A DNA stretch of 64,000 nt from Oleiphilus sp. (GCA_006212045.1 PZPK01000020.1:20604-84603), one strand, 5' to 3'; shown: positions 16,771-27,032, numbered from the stretch's first letter. Made by a program: numbers and translations. The notes: a model not told the origin generated them from the letters alone.

Positions 16771-18492
16771 ATGCGCGCCAGTCGTTTTTTGATCGCCACC
16801 CAAAAAGAAACTCCCGCCGATGCCGAAGTCATCAGCCACCAATTGATGTTGCGCGCCGGATTGATTCGCAAGCTGGCCGCAGGACTTTACAACTGGTTGC
16901 CAATGGGGCTGCGTGTGCTGCGCAAGGTTGAAAACATTGTTCGGGAGGAAATGGATCGTTCCGGCGCACAGGAGCTGCTGATGCCGGTGGTTCAGCCTTC
17001 TGAATTATGGCAGGAGTCCGGCCGCTGGCAGCAATATGGCGGCGAACTACTGCGTATACAGGATCGTCATGAGCGAGACTTCTGCCTGGGCCCGACACAC
17101 GAGGAAGTCATTACCGACCTGATTCGGAACGAACTGAAAAGCTACAAGCAATTACCCGCAAACTTCTATCAGATACAAACCAAGTTCAGAGATGAACGCC
17201 GACCGCGTTTCGGCATCATGCGTGCGCGCGAATTTCTGATGAAAGATGCCTACTCTTTCCATGTCGACCAGGACTCACTGGACGAAACCTATCAGCTTAT
17301 GTACCAGACCTATTCGCGCATATTCGAACGCCTGGGCCTCGACTTCAGGGCTGTACAGGCGGATTCCGGCAGTATCGGTGGCAGCTCCTCGCACGAGTTC
17401 CATGTACTGGCGGATTCTGGTGAAGATGCTATTGCATTCAGTTCCGAGGGCCAGTTTGCAGCCAATATCGAGATGGCGGAAGCCTTGGCCCCTGCAGGTG
17501 AACGCCCTGCTCCGGGCGCCGCAATGGAAGAGGTGGCCACACCAGACCAGAAAACCATTGACGACGTTGCGGGCTTTCTGAAAGTAACACCACAACAAAC
17601 CGTAAAGACATTGCTGGTCCTCGGCGAGCAGGAAGACGAGGATAATCGTGAAGTCATCGCCTTGGTGTTGCGTGGTGACCATACTCTGAACGAAATCAAG
17701 GCGGAAAAAATAGCCGGAATCGCCAGCCCGCTGACCTTCATTAGCGAAGACCTTGTAGAACAAGCCAGCGGAGCACCCGCCGGTTCCATCGGACCGGTCG
17801 GGCTCGAGTTACGCACCATTGTCGATCGCAGTGCCGCCCATTTGGCCGATTTTGTCTGTGGTGCCAACAAGGCGGGCTACCACTACCTGAATGTTAACTG
17901 GGAACGCGATGTGCCACTGGCAGAAGTCGCCGACCTCAGAAATGTGGTCGAAGGTGATCCCAGCCCGAATGGCAAAGGCGTGATTGAAATCAAACGCGGC
18001 ATCGAAGTCGGCCATATCTTCAAATTGGGAAACAAGTACAGCGAGGCCTTGAATGCCACCGTGCTGGACGAAAACGGCAAAGCACGTATCATGGAAATGG
18101 GCTGCTATGGCATTGGTGTTTCACGCATTGTCGCCTCGGCCATTGAACAGAACCATGACGACAACGGCATCAGCTGGCCCTTGGCAATTGCGCCCTTTGC
18201 GTTGGCTCTGGTGCCCCTGAATATGCACAAATCGGAAACCGTGGCGTCTCATACAGAAGAACTCTATCAGGCGCTGACGGAAAAAGGGGTCGACGTGCTG
18301 ATGGATGACAGAAACGAGCGTCCGGGCTTCAAGTTTGCCGATATGGAACTCATCGGCATCCCGCACCGTCTGGTCATCAGTGAGCGCGGCATCAAGAACG
18401 GTACACTCGAATACAAAGGCCGGTCTGATGCTGACAGTCAGGATATCCCGCTGGCAGACGCACTTGCGTTTATCTGTGACAAACTGGCTTAA
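16771..18492 (+). CDS. proS: Prolyl-tRNA synthetase
   Basis: Charges tRNA-Pro. At 573 residues it is the bacterial ProS type: class-II catalytic core with GPTHEE (motif 2 region), the inserted editing domain (about 220-410) that clears Ala-tRNA-Pro, motif 3 ([10 protein letters not shown]) and an anticodon-binding C-terminus. [20 protein letters not shown] is the standard N-terminus. It heads a probable operon with the next four genes. Confidence 0.98.
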   Translation: MRASRFLIATQKETPADAEVISHQLMLRAGLIRKLAAGLYNWLPMGLRVLRKVENIVREEMDRSGAQELLMPVVQPSELWQESGRWQQYGGELLRIQDRHERDFCLGPTHEEVITDLIRNELKSYKQLPANFYQIQTKFRDERRPRFGIMRAREFLMKDAYSFHVDQDSLDETYQLMYQTYSRIFERLGLDFRAVQADSGSIGGSSSHEFHVLADSGEDAIAFSSEGQFAANIEMAEALAPAGERPAPGAAMEEVATPDQKTIDDVAGFLKVTPQQTVKTLLVLGEQEDEDNREVIALVLRGDHTLNEIKAEKIAGIASPLTFISEDLVEQASGAPAGSIGPVGLELRTIVDRSAAHLADFVCGANKAGYHYLNVNWERDVPLAEVADLRNVVEGDPSPNGKGVIEIKRGIEVGHIFKLGNKYSEALNATVLDENGKARIMEMGCYGIGVSRIVASAIEQNHDDNGISWPLAIAPFALALVPLNMHKSETVASHTEELYQALTEKGVDVLMDDRNERPGFKFADMELIGIPHRLVISERGIKNGTLEYKGRSDADSQDIPLADALAFICDKLA

Positions 18493-18507
18493 CAACAGAG
18501 CAAGCCC

Positions 18508-19110
18508 ATGACGGATATAAGATCACAGACTGGCTCGGGTTTAATCAGAACCCTTGCCCTTTGTTGTGTCATGGCATTCAGTTGTCCCACTTTACTTGCC
18601 CAGCAACAAGCAGATCCGGAACTTACCGCCCTGCTGAAACAAACGGTCAATGATGCCTCAAGTTTTGTTGACCGTTTTGATGCGGAGGTCTGGCTGGTCG
18701 ACATGTCAAACCGCCTCAAGCGTTACATTCCTGATCACCACCAGCGCTTGCAGCTGCTCAAACTGGTGCATGCAGAAGCCCGGCGAGCCGGTCTGGAGCC
18801 GGAGCTGGTTTTGTCCGTGATTCATGTTGAAAGCGCCTTCGACCGTTTCGCCGTGTCCTATGTCGGCGCGCAGGGCCTGATGCAGGTGATGCCGTTCTGG
18901 AAGAAAGAAATCGGACGCCCGGAAGACAACCTGACCCACATGGCCACCAACCTGCGATACGGCTGCACGATTCTCAAGCACTACATCGACAAGGAAAAAG
19001 GTAACCTGATTCGTGCTTTAGGGCGTTATAATGGCAGCCTTGGCAAAACCAAATATCCGTCGAAAGTACTGACCTTCTGGGAAAAATACTGGTTCGTTAA
19101 ACACGTTTGA
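18508..19110 (+). CDS. Lytic transglycosylase, SLT domain
   Basis: 200 residues: signal peptide (about 1-31), then a C-terminal SLT domain with catalytic Glu108 (VIHVESAFD), the AQGLMQVMP motif and ALGRYNGS. It cleaves peptidoglycan glycan strands to 1,6-anhydro products in the periplasm. One of the small stand-alone family-1 enzymes. Starts 15 bases after proS, so likely co-transcribed. Confidence 0.92.
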   Translation: MTDIRSQTGSGLIRTLALCCVMAFSCPTLLAQQQADPELTALLKQTVNDASSFVDRFDAEVWLVDMSNRLKRYIPDHHQRLQLLKLVHAEARRAGLEPELVLSVIHVESAFDRFAVSYVGAQGLMQVMPFWKKEIGRPEDNLTHMATNLRYGCTILKHYIDKEKGNLIRALGRYNGSLGKTKYPSKVLTFWEKYWFVKHV

Positions 19111-19125
19111 ATCCCTTCGACTAAC

Positions 19126-19344
19126 ATGAATAAAGTGATCGTTGACCTGCATATTCCAAAAGACGAGTGGCTGAAAATATACCGGGGCCAAACCAATCTG
19201 GTTTATGCTGTCAGCCGGGATGGCCGCTCTCTGCAGTTTCCTGCCAATATTCTCAGCCGTTACACCACGCATGACGGGGTTCTCGGCAGCTTTGAAATTC
19301 ATTTCGATAGCAGTGGCAAATTCAAGTCCATCACAAAACTATAA
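19126..19344 (+). CDS. DUF2835 family protein
   Basis: 72 residues. The pattern WLKIYRGQTNLVYAVSRDGRSLQFPANILSRY...GVLGSFEIHFD is that of the small DUF2835 proteins of gammaproteobacteria, which have no known function. It follows the transglycosylase by 15 bases, in the proS operon. Confidence 0.88.
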   Translation: MNKVIVDLHIPKDEWLKIYRGQTNLVYAVSRDGRSLQFPANILSRYTTHDGVLGSFEIHFDSSGKFKSITKL

Positions 19345-19380
19345 ACGCGCGAGTGAATCCGCTTGAGCAGGAGCCCCCTA

Positions 19381-19707
19381 ATGCACAGTTCTGAAATTCT
19401 CCGAATGGACGAAGCAACACTGGTCAAGGCACTCAAAACCATGCCCTTAACGGAAATGGAACAGCATGCCAGGGATCTTCTGAAAGATCTGGGCCAAAGC
19501 AACTATGGCGGATTCATGAAAGAGGCCATGCAGTATCTGCAGGAAAACGCACAACAGGAAGGCCGCTTCGAAGCCCTGCAAAGCTGGCTCAGAAACACGC
19601 TGCCCAATCAGGCCGTGATGAGCGACATCTACGCGCGTCTGGCAACCATCATCATGATGATCATCTCCCGCAAGCTGGCGAAACTGTCTTCAGGACAAAA
19701 CCATTAG
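19381..19707 (+). CDS. Hypothetical small helical protein
   Basis: 108 residues from the ATG with AGGAG 6-7 bases upstream; a TTG at 19363 is the only longer start. Entirely helical by appearance, with an Ile/Met-rich stretch near the C-terminus (ATIIMMIISRKLAK) that is short for a membrane anchor. No family recognised. Tightly placed in the proS operon, which argues that it is real. Confidence 0.7.
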   Translation: MHSSEILRMDEATLVKALKTMPLTEMEQHARDLLKDLGQSNYGGFMKEAMQYLQENAQQEGRFEALQSWLRNTLPNQAVMSDIYARLATIIMMIISRKLAKLSSGQNH

Positions 19708-19734
19708 CCTGGCGGCGTCCGGCGAACAAGCACG

Positions 19735-20007
19735 ATGAAACGACCCGAACAGATCCATGCGCTCAGAGGCCTCGGCCCCGCAAGCGAATCAATGATCCGT
19801 TCTATCGGCATCTCAAACGTCGAAATATTCATGCAATCCGACCCCTTCGAGATTTACAGAAAACTCAAAGCCGCCAACCCCAACACCAGCCTGAACCTGC
19901 TCTATGCCATGATCGGCGCGCAGGAAGACCGTGACTGGAAAGACATCGCCAGCGAACGCCGTACCGCCATACTGATGCAACTGGATGATATGGGGATAGC
20001 CCCTTAG
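19735..20007 (+). CDS. TfoX C-terminal-domain protein
   Basis: 90 residues. LRGLGPASESMIRSIGI and LNLLYAMIGAQEDRDWKDI match the C-terminal helical domain of TfoX/Sxy competence regulators; the N-terminal TfoX domain is missing. Stand-alone copies of this helix-hairpin-helix-like domain are common and functionally unknown. Probably the last gene of the proS operon. Confidence 0.85.
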   Translation: MKRPEQIHALRGLGPASESMIRSIGISNVEIFMQSDPFEIYRKLKAANPNTSLNLLYAMIGAQEDRDWKDIASERRTAILMQLDDMGIAP

Positions 20008-20055
20008 CAGTATTGGTCAGCCACCCTGCTCGATCCACAATGCACCTCATGATCG

Positions 20056-21148
20056 TTGCGTGACACAAAGAAGCATCCTCGGGTATCTTTACTATGTGAA
20101 GATTTCGAGTCAACGGAGGCGCAAGCCATCATACGCACAACTCCATCCACGACCGTCCCGGCACTGTTATTGCCAGCATTGTTAAAGACCGCGCTCGACT
20201 TTGATGTGGATGCCGTATCCATTTTGAAAGATCATGGCATTGACCCGCACAGCATTTCAATGGACAAGGGAAATATTCCTGCCGATCGCTTCAATGACGT
20301 TGTTGAGCACCTTGTACGGCAAACGCAGAGCCCCGCTTTAGGCATTGCCTACGCCCATCATTTCAGCTTTGACTACCTTCTCTGAAGTAGAAACATTCCT
20401 GCTTAGCGTTGCCACGCTCAGGGAAGCCATGCCTGCCTATCGTTGGATGGCCGCATTGTTTGACTCAATCGTTACAATTAAGTTTGAGACAGACGACCAG
20501 CTGTTCACCGCCAAACTGCAGTTTATTGCCAATACGCCGTACTGGGTGGCCCGGCTATTTGCAGAGTGCTCTTTCTCCCTCTTATCCAGACTCGCCCTGC
20601 AAAGAAGTGGTAATGACGTCAGGATAAGCCAGATAAATTTTGCCCACGAGGACAAAGGGGCGATACCGGTTTACCAGAATCTTTTTCGCTGCGCGATTGC
20701 CATTGCCCAGAGCAACTACTCAATCAGTTTTTCCCTGGCGGATATCGATAAACCATTGGCACAAGCCTCTCCCGCCTTGAAAGCACTGTCCCGATTTCAG
20801 ATTGAACAACGTTTAAAACGCTTGAAAGGAGAAAAAAACCTTGAGCAAAGCGTGCATGAACTTCTGATGCAACACCCCTACCTGATGGAGAAAGGTATCG
20901 AGGAGTGTGCGAGCCGGCTATACCTGTCGCCACGCACTTTACAACGCCAACTGCACGACGCCGGGACCTCCTACCGCACAATTCGGGACACGGTACGAAG
21001 AGTGCTCGCCAAAGAGCTACTTGAAGGCTCAAGCCCGCTGGAAAAAATATCTGATCTGCTTTGCTTTTCTGACCGACGAAGCTTCACGCGGGCATTTCTG
21101 AAATGGGAAGGGGTCACCCCGACGACCTACCGAAAATCACTTTGCTGA
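20056..21148 (+). pseudogene. AraC-family regulator (OruR type) split by a frameshift
   Basis: The ligand-domain start (TTVPALLLPALLKTALDFDVDA...) is read in one frame up to a stop at 20385. The rest (SVATLREAMPAYRWMAALFDS... to the AraC helix-turn-helix ending FLKWEGVTPTTYRKSLC) continues in the +1 frame to 21148. HFSFDYL at the break and LLSVATLREAMP just after it are adjacent parts of this family, so one base has been gained or lost near 20365-20385. In addition GGAGG at 20115-20119 is followed 8 bases later by ATC-ATA instead of a start codon. Either a decayed gene or a sequencing error; the missing start favours decay. The 267-residue distal frame could still make a DNA-binding fragment. 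Confidence 0.75.
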
Positions 21149-21490
21149 ATGTTCATTCGACAACTGACGCAGGCGCTTCTCTCTCATCATCAAAAATAAC
21201 GGCATGGCAAAGGCGATAGCGACCAGAAATGTCAAAGGAATATAGACCCACCAGCGCTGCATACCCAAGCGTTTTGCTTCCGTATAAGACCAGAATAAAA
21301 AGGCAATACAAACAACAATAATGTCGTTTGAAATGGAAGCGGATGCATAGTTGACATAGTTTTCGCTCACAAACAGACCCGGCTCGAAACCACCATATTG
21401 ATCAATAAACAGTAGATTAAAGCTCCACGTTGCAATGGCCCCGATGATCGCTAGTACGGCATACACCTTTTCCCGATTCGACAGGCTCAT
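21137..21490 (-). CDS. DUF2834 membrane protein
   Basis: 117 residues with three membrane helices (about 8-28, 53-70, 82-101). SNDIIVVCIAFLFWSYTEAKRLGM is typical of DUF2834. Function unknown. Its ATG overlaps the stop of the flavoprotein gene (ATGA), so the two are translationally coupled and probably functionally linked. Confidence 0.85.
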   Translation of the reverse strand: MSLSNREKVYAVLAIIGAIATWSFNLLFIDQYGGFEPGLFVSENYVNYASASISNDIIVVCIAFLFWSYTEAKRLGMQRWWVYIPLTFLVAIAFAMPLFLMMREKRLRQLSNEHSAK

Positions 21491-22974
21491 GAGCCTACTC
21501 CTCCTTCAAGCATGAATGAGCCCGGAGACAGAGTCCTTCCGGGCAGCGGCTGGCAATGAACCTGATATATTGACTCAAAATTATCGAGTCCTCGCTTACA
21601 ATGCTGCTTCAGCATTTTTTTCTTCAATAGCAGTCTGCACAGGGTAAATAGCTGACGGTATTTCGGAAACCATAAATCCATATTCAATTGACATGCCAGC
21701 AGCACGCTCAAAGGCAGCTTTTCCACATAGATCATCAGGTTGTAAATCATTTGGGCACAGGCGACATAACTGACCAAATGCTTGCACTTCTTATCCACTG
21801 CGTAGAAATTCAATGCGTACAGGCCACTATCTTCAAGTTGATTCCTGAAAAACATATGGGTCAGAAAATAGGAATCATAGGTCGATAGAATCAGGGTTGA
21901 AGACGTGGACTGAATGCTGAGCACCCGCTTTCCCGCTGAAAGATAGGGCTCGTGATCAGGCATATCCCTTACAAGATAACCGGTGCAATTGATGAAAATG
22001 GCGCCTTCCTCTACCGGCCGTGACTGATTATTCTTCAGCACAAGTTCCGGCCCCTGTGGCGTATCGACAACATCAACGAGGTAATCGGTGATAACGCTGC
22101 TGAGTCCCTTTTTAATCGCTTCGTTTTCTTCCTGAGACAGGATGCCCAACAAAAATCCCTGAAAGTCCTGCTGCAGTCCTATCGCGCCAAGATCGTTCAA
22201 CGCGTCTATGCACTCACGGCCATTATTGCCAGTGAATCTCTCGGCAATCTTGCTGATAAATCCGGTCAGCGTAAGGCCTTTGAAATAACGATCAAGCCCT
22301 GCCGGCGCGACGACCTGACGGTCTATAAACCATGTACCTTTACCGACGATCATGTGGACCGGTCGCCCCGGACAGTGCCGAACAACCGCGTGTGCCGTAT
22401 CCATCGCCGTCTTGCCGCCACCAATGATATAAACGGGATTGTCCGGATTTTTCTCCAGGTCGAGATCTTCCGGCACACTGGAAACCACTTTGTCGGATGA
22501 AAAGCCCAAAGGGTCATTTGGCCGCACATTCAAGCCCGTTGCTTTGATCAGTTGTCTGGTATTGATCTGGATGCTTTGTCCATTGGAGCGCACATGAACC
22601 TGCACGCGGGCAGAACATTCTTGGTGTTTTTCAAACTCGCTGGAAAATAACTCTATGACATCAAAATGCTGTTTGATCCGGGAATAACAATCGCTGAGGT
22701 GGTCGATAATTTCTGTGCGCGTGGCCAGATAACCCGGATCTTTTTTAAGCTTCCACTTCATATCCCCCACGGTAAAAAACTGGTGTGGCTGATGCAAGCG
22801 CACGTATGAATAGGTGTTTTGCCACATTCCGCCAACCGCAGCATTTTTGTCAATCACTGCCACACGTGTATTTTTGGGAAGGTAATGGGATGCTGCATAC
22901 AGGGCATTCAAACCGGCGATACCGGTGCCCAAAACGCACAATTCACAGTCGATCATTCGGGAAGCTGCGCTCAT
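21487..22974 (-). CDS. Flavin-containing monooxygenase-like oxidoreductase
   Basis: 495 residues. N-terminal FAD-binding motif GTGIAG (about 16-21) with VIDKNAAVGGMW, then a second dinucleotide-binding motif GGGKTAMD (about 188-195) for NAD(P)H, as in Baeyer-Villiger and N-hydroxylating monooxygenases. The C-terminal third (after about 400) is not typical of the family and I cannot assign it. The substrate is unknown. Coupled by a 4-base overlap to the DUF2834 gene. Confidence 0.85.
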   Translation of the reverse strand: MSAASRMIDCELCVLGTGIAGLNALYAASHYLPKNTRVAVIDKNAAVGGMWQNTYSYVRLHQPHQFFTVGDMKWKLKKDPGYLATRTEIIDHLSDCYSRIKQHFDVIELFSSEFEKHQECSARVQVHVRSNGQSIQINTRQLIKATGLNVRPNDPLGFSSDKVVSSVPEDLDLEKNPDNPVYIIGGGKTAMDTAHAVVRHCPGRPVHMIVGKGTWFIDRQVVAPAGLDRYFKGLTLTGFISKIAERFTGNNGRECIDALNDLGAIGLQQDFQGFLLGILSQEENEAIKKGLSSVITDYLVDVVDTPQGPELVLKNNQSRPVEEGAIFINCTGYLVRDMPDHEPYLSAGKRVLSIQSTSSTLILSTYDSYFLTHMFFRNQLEDSGLYALNFYAVDKKCKHLVSYVACAQMIYNLMIYVEKLPLSVLLACQLNMDLWFPKYRQLFTLCRLLLKKKMLKQHCKRGLDNFESIYQVHCQPLPGRTLSPGSFMLEGGVGS

Positions 22975-23175
22975 TGCTCTGGCCTTTTATAGAACTGAGT
23001 TATGATCATTAGACCCAACTTTACCGATAAACCGTCGAAACCAATAGGACTAAATACGACACAAAAGGAACCTTAGGCGCCACCCACGCAATGGATGTGT
23101 CCGCTGTCAAGGTGCAAATACATGCCTTGTAAATGGAACGAAGGACAATGCACATCGCGCAGCCATCAAAGCGCT

Positions 23176-25515
23176 TTATGACGAAAGCTTGCGCTCGCCC
23201 GAGGTAGACCCTTGCTGTATCGCGCCTTGGGGCTCCGGTTTGTGATCGATTCGGATCAGCAAGGCGGGCAGAAAGAGGAAGTCCCAGAGCAGAGCCAACA
23301 CGATGGTCAGCGACACCATAATGCCCATGTTTGAATTCACCGAAAAATCCGAAAATGCCAGGATATAGAAGCCTGCGGCCAGCACCACTGTGGTTGTAAC
23401 GATGGCACGCCCAACCACCTGAAAGGCATAGTGCACGGCATCTTCGGCGCTTTTGCCATGCTGGCGTCGCGCTTTCAGATACTTGGTGAGAAAGTGCACG
23501 GTGTCGTCCACAACAATGCCAAGAGTGACGGCAAAAATGACCGCCACCGCCAGATTGACTTCGCCCACAAACACCGCCCACAAACCAAACGCCATCCCGG
23601 CCGGAAAAGCATTGGGTAACAGGCTGATCAGCCCGTATTTCCATGACCGCAGAGCCAGCAGTAGAGTCAGGGTCACCAGTACCAGGGCGAAGACCGATCC
23701 AGTCAGCATACTGTCGATATTGCGTTTGCCAATGTTTGCGAACATGACCGACAAGCTGGCACCTTCGGTCGCAAGCTCCGGCATATTGGCTTGCAGCCAG
23801 GCCTGCGCACGTTCATCCAGTGTAATCAGCTGCTTTGATTTCTGGTCTTTCACACGCACGGTCAGCAGGGTGGACGACTTGTCGATATTCAGAAGGTTGT
23901 TCAGGTCCAGACCAAAGGGCAAGGACATCTCATACAGCAGTAGATACTGAGCCGCCAGCTCCCGGCTTTGCGGAATGCGGTAGTAGGCCGGGTCGTCCTG
24001 ATGCATATTCTGGTTCAGGCGCTTCATTATGTTGGTGAACGAACTGACAAAGACCACCTCAGGCTGGGCCAGGTACCATTCCCGAAATGCCTCGACCTTG
24101 CGCAAGAATTCCGGATCGGTCACACCATTGGCTTCGCCGCTGTCCAGGGAATAGGCAATATAGTGGAAACCGGTCAGGTTTTGCTGGGTAAAATCAGCGG
24201 CAGTTCTGAACGGCACACCCTTGTCAAAATAACCGATGGTGTCATCGTTCAATTCATTCCTGAACATCAACGACATCAGTATCACTGCAACGACCAGTAA
24301 TCCCCAGAACATCCAGTTGGGTTGCCGCACCACATAATCACTGAAGCGGCGCATGAGCGTGTGCTCGTTCTTCCGCTTTCTGGCCTTCATTGGCAGCATC
24401 AGGACAATGGCCGGGAACAGCGCCATACTCAGGAAAAATGCCGACATCACGCCGAAGGCTGCGATCGTACCCAGCTCTCGGAAGGGAGGGGAGTCGCTGA
24501 AATTCATACTGATAAAACCAATCGCGGTGGTAATGCTGGTCAGGAATATTGGCTGCAGATTGGTAGACAGACTTTCCTTCATGGCCTCGATACGTGGCCG
24601 CCCTGCCCCCAGATTAAACAGATAGTTATTCAGGATATGAACACAATCACAAACCGCGATGGTCATTACGATAATCGGTATTCCAACATTCACCTGATTA
24701 ATCGCAAAGCCGACCCAACCCATAAAACCCTCGGCAAGGATTGCGCTCGCGGCGATAATCACAAAGGTCGCCAGCGAACCGGACAGGGTTCTCAGGATCA
24801 CCTGCAGCAGAAACAGGATCACTACGAACATCAGCGGAATCAGCAACTCGATGTCCTGTTGCGACAGCTCGTTGAAGGTATGATTCACCATGGTTTGTCC
24901 GAACAGATGAATCCTGAGATTCGGATACTTCGCTTCAAATTCGCGTATTAAATCGCGCGCCCGTTCGACGACTTCGACCTTGGCGGCCCTGACTTCCTGT
25001 AGGTCATCCGGCAGATTCAGATCTACCGACACGGCAGTCGTATGCCCGCGCTCGGAAACCAGCAGGTTGACCAGCATCGGCTCGGACAAGGCAATACCCC
25101 TGATCTCCTGAATCACCGTCTCATTGAGCGCTTCCGGGTCGGGCACCAGATCCTCTACCTGTAGGTCATCCTCTGCAACACGGGTATACTGGAAGTTGGT
25201 GATGGAATCGACGCGCCCGGAATAGGGTAGCTGCCAGCTTTGCTCGGTCAGTTCGGCAATGGCAGAAAGGGTTTTCTGCGTAAAGACCTTTTCATCCTTC
25301 AACTCCAGCACGAAGGTGATATTGTCGGTCTTGATGTAGATATCCTGATTGCGATGATGCGCCAGCATTTGCGGATTATCATCGCTGAAGAAGATGGAAT
25401 AATCGGTCTCGAAGTACAGAAACTTCATGCCGAATCCGAAAAAACTGATTACCAACAGGCTAAACAACGCAAACAGATAACGTTGCTCTACCAACAAGGC
25501 GGCCAGGCGCTGCAT
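23176..25515 (-). CDS. RND/MMPL-family transporter
   Basis: 779 residues with the duplicated RND plan: helix 1 (14-30), a large periplasmic loop (31-215), helices 2-6 (222-370), helix 7 (about 392-410), a second loop and helices 8-12 (610-760). Lipid-type RND proteins (MMPL/HpnN-like, sterol-sensing) match better than drug pumps: no adaptor or outer-membrane channel gene is adjacent. In many marine gammaproteobacteria such a protein is clustered with DUF1302 and DUF1329 genes; here those are at 57-60 kb. Likely exports a hydrophobic envelope component. Confidence 0.9.
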   Translation of the reverse strand: MQRLAALLVEQRYLFALFSLLVISFFGFGMKFLYFETDYSIFFSDDNPQMLAHHRNQDIYIKTDNITFVLELKDEKVFTQKTLSAIAELTEQSWQLPYSGRVDSITNFQYTRVAEDDLQVEDLVPDPEALNETVIQEIRGIALSEPMLVNLLVSERGHTTAVSVDLNLPDDLQEVRAAKVEVVERARDLIREFEAKYPNLRIHLFGQTMVNHTFNELSQQDIELLIPLMFVVILFLLQVILRTLSGSLATFVIIAASAILAEGFMGWVGFAINQVNVGIPIIVMTIAVCDCVHILNNYLFNLGAGRPRIEAMKESLSTNLQPIFLTSITTAIGFISMNFSDSPPFRELGTIAAFGVMSAFFLSMALFPAIVLMLPMKARKRKNEHTLMRRFSDYVVRQPNWMFWGLLVVAVILMSLMFRNELNDDTIGYFDKGVPFRTAADFTQQNLTGFHYIAYSLDSGEANGVTDPEFLRKVEAFREWYLAQPEVVFVSSFTNIMKRLNQNMHQDDPAYYRIPQSRELAAQYLLLYEMSLPFGLDLNNLLNIDKSSTLLTVRVKDQKSKQLITLDERAQAWLQANMPELATEGASLSVMFANIGKRNIDSMLTGSVFALVLVTLTLLLALRSWKYGLISLLPNAFPAGMAFGLWAVFVGEVNLAVAVIFAVTLGIVVDDTVHFLTKYLKARRQHGKSAEDAVHYAFQVVGRAIVTTTVVLAAGFYILAFSDFSVNSNMGIMVSLTIVLALLWDFLFLPALLIRIDHKPEPQGAIQQGSTSGERKLSS

Positions 25516-25639
25516 TCATACGTCCTTCTTTTGTTATTTTACTTGTTTCCGGTGTTTACCAGGCGCTTTTACCCGGGCCAGTTTTACGCCGGCCGGGCTT
25601 TTGCCTAATAAACCCGTGGCGAAGTTTATCCTGAATAGG

Positions 25640-26179
25640 CTACCACTTCATCATGGGCGCCGGTCTTAGAGGGTGTTTCAAACACCAACGCCCGGCTTTA
25701 CGCACCAAGCCTGCATGAAATCCCGCGCTCGGGAAGCTGGCATTCAGCGCATTCAAGAACGGCTTCGATAAGCCGAAGCGCACCAGCCCTTTGGAAAAAT
25801 CTACCAGATCGGCTTTTCGAAACACTTCAACCAAGGGGTAGCGTTTGTCTGTAAAGGGTGTGATTTTATGATGTTCGCTGATCATCAAACTGATCTCTTC
25901 AGACCAGTCCGCCAACGCTTCCTGTTCCAGATAGGCCAAGGCCGGATGCACAGAGGGTGCGATATAGTCGAGCGTGTTATCCGTCCACAGGCCGATATCA
26001 TGAAAGGCGCCAGCGATCATCAACTTCTGTCGTTCCGGGGGGCCACAGGGGTACAAGGCAAAACAGCAATTCAGCATGCGATAGACGTGGTTTCGGTAAC
26101 CTTGATAGTCGCCCCCCACCACCTTTTTCCAAGGCAGCAACAAGGTTTCCAGATACGGCATTTGTTCTTCTATCTGCAC
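25640..26179 (-). CDS. HD-domain phosphohydrolase-like protein
   Basis: 179 residues from a GTG preceded by GGAGG; longer starts at 26191 (ATG) and 26215 (GTG) are possible. The HD signature is visible: GAFHDIGLWTDN, SEHHKI and KADLVDF supply the metal-binding His/Asp residues. Such proteins hydrolyse nucleotides or other phosphoesters; the substrate is unknown. It is upstream of the RND gene on the same strand with a 124-base gap. Confidence 0.85.
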   Translation of the reverse strand: MQIEEQMPYLETLLLPWKKVVGGDYQGYRNHVYRMLNCCFALYPCGPPERQKLMIAGAFHDIGLWTDNTLDYIAPSVHPALAYLEQEALADWSEEISLMISEHHKITPFTDKRYPLVEVFRKADLVDFSKGLVRFGLSKPFLNALNASFPSAGFHAGLVRKAGRWCLKHPLRPAPMMKW

Positions 26180-26365
26180 CCTTCCCTCCATACTCCAGAA
26201 AAATGAAGCCCCCACTTTGGAACTTCACCTGAATCACAATCAAATCCCGGGCTCATTGTCTTGATTGCATGGATTAGGGTCAACCGACTTCGACATCGGT
26301 CAAGGCAAACTTTTTTACTGACCAGAATAAAGGACAAGCGTTCAGGTTTTTTGGAGAGCCACTCG

Positions 26366-26395
26366 CCAAAAAAAACAACACCGCAAGGCCGGTGT
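26366..26395 (-). terminator. Intrinsic terminator of the 26405-26800 gene
   Basis: On the minus strand ACACCG (plus 26390-26395) pairs with CGGTGT (plus 26378-26383) around a 6-base loop, and a run of eight T follows (plus 26368-26375). It begins 10 bases after the stop codon. Confidence 0.8.
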
Positions 26396-26404
26396 CCGAA
26401 ATCG

Positions 26405-26800
26405 CTATTGCAGGCTCTGGAATTCCAGAACCTCTTCTTCTCGATTCAAGACCATGTATCTGGAAAGGTCAGCGCCGCCGGAAACATCATTCGTCATTTT
26501 ATTCAGATAGACTTCTGCATCATCGGATGATGGCGCTTTGCCATCCTGCCCACCCAGTCCGGCAATCAGAACGATATCCCAGTCTTTGCTGATGCCATCC
26601 GCTTCCTCGACCAGCCTGGAAAACTTGTCCAATTCGCCCGGAAGCTTGTCAACACACATAACCGGTGATAACGCACCTGACTGAAAGTGTTTACTGGAAT
26701 TCTTTCCCGCCAGCTCAGTTCGCGCAAACAGAAACAGCAAGCGTTGAGGCTGATCCTGCTGCCTGCTCATTCGAAGAAGTTGGCTGAAGAATTGACTCAT
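26405..26800 (-). CDS. Conserved hypothetical protein of pseudomonad/Marinobacter type
   Basis: 131 residues. MSQFFSQLLRMSRQQDQPQRLLFLFA and LSPVMCVDKLPGEL recall a small protein widespread in gammaproteobacteria and sometimes labelled, without good reason, as a ribonucleotide reductase subunit. No catalytic motif or membrane segment is visible. It has its own terminator and 230 bases of upstream space, so it is probably monocistronic. Confidence 0.75.
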   Translation of the reverse strand: MSQFFSQLLRMSRQQDQPQRLLFLFARTELAGKNSSKHFQSGALSPVMCVDKLPGELDKFSRLVEEADGISKDWDIVLIAGLGGQDGKAPSSDDAEVYLNKMTNDVSGGADLSRYMVLNREEEVLEFQSLQ

Positions 26801-26989
26801 GACGTTTTACCTCATCGCATTGATGCTTTGTTCGATCATCACGGCTGTTCAGCGTCTGTTCACCGTGCAAGAAATCTGGCTCAAAGCCTAACATCCAATA
26901 CACCGTTTTTTTACTTCCTGACCGCTTTAAATCAGGCTCAAATGACCCAGATCAAATTTGGAGGGAAACACACAGCTGAAAACGACATT

Positions 26990-27004
26990 GCTGTTGAAAA
27001 CAGC
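26990..27004 (-). terminator. Weak stem-loop after rlmB
   Basis: GCTGTT/AACAGC with a 3-base loop, 29 bases past the rlmB stop side of the gap (plus 26990-27004). Downstream on the minus strand only a broken T-rich stretch follows. Candidate terminator of rnr-rlmB. Confidence 0.35.
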
Positions 27005-27032
27005 AGGCTCTGAACGCGACAAAAATGCGCAA

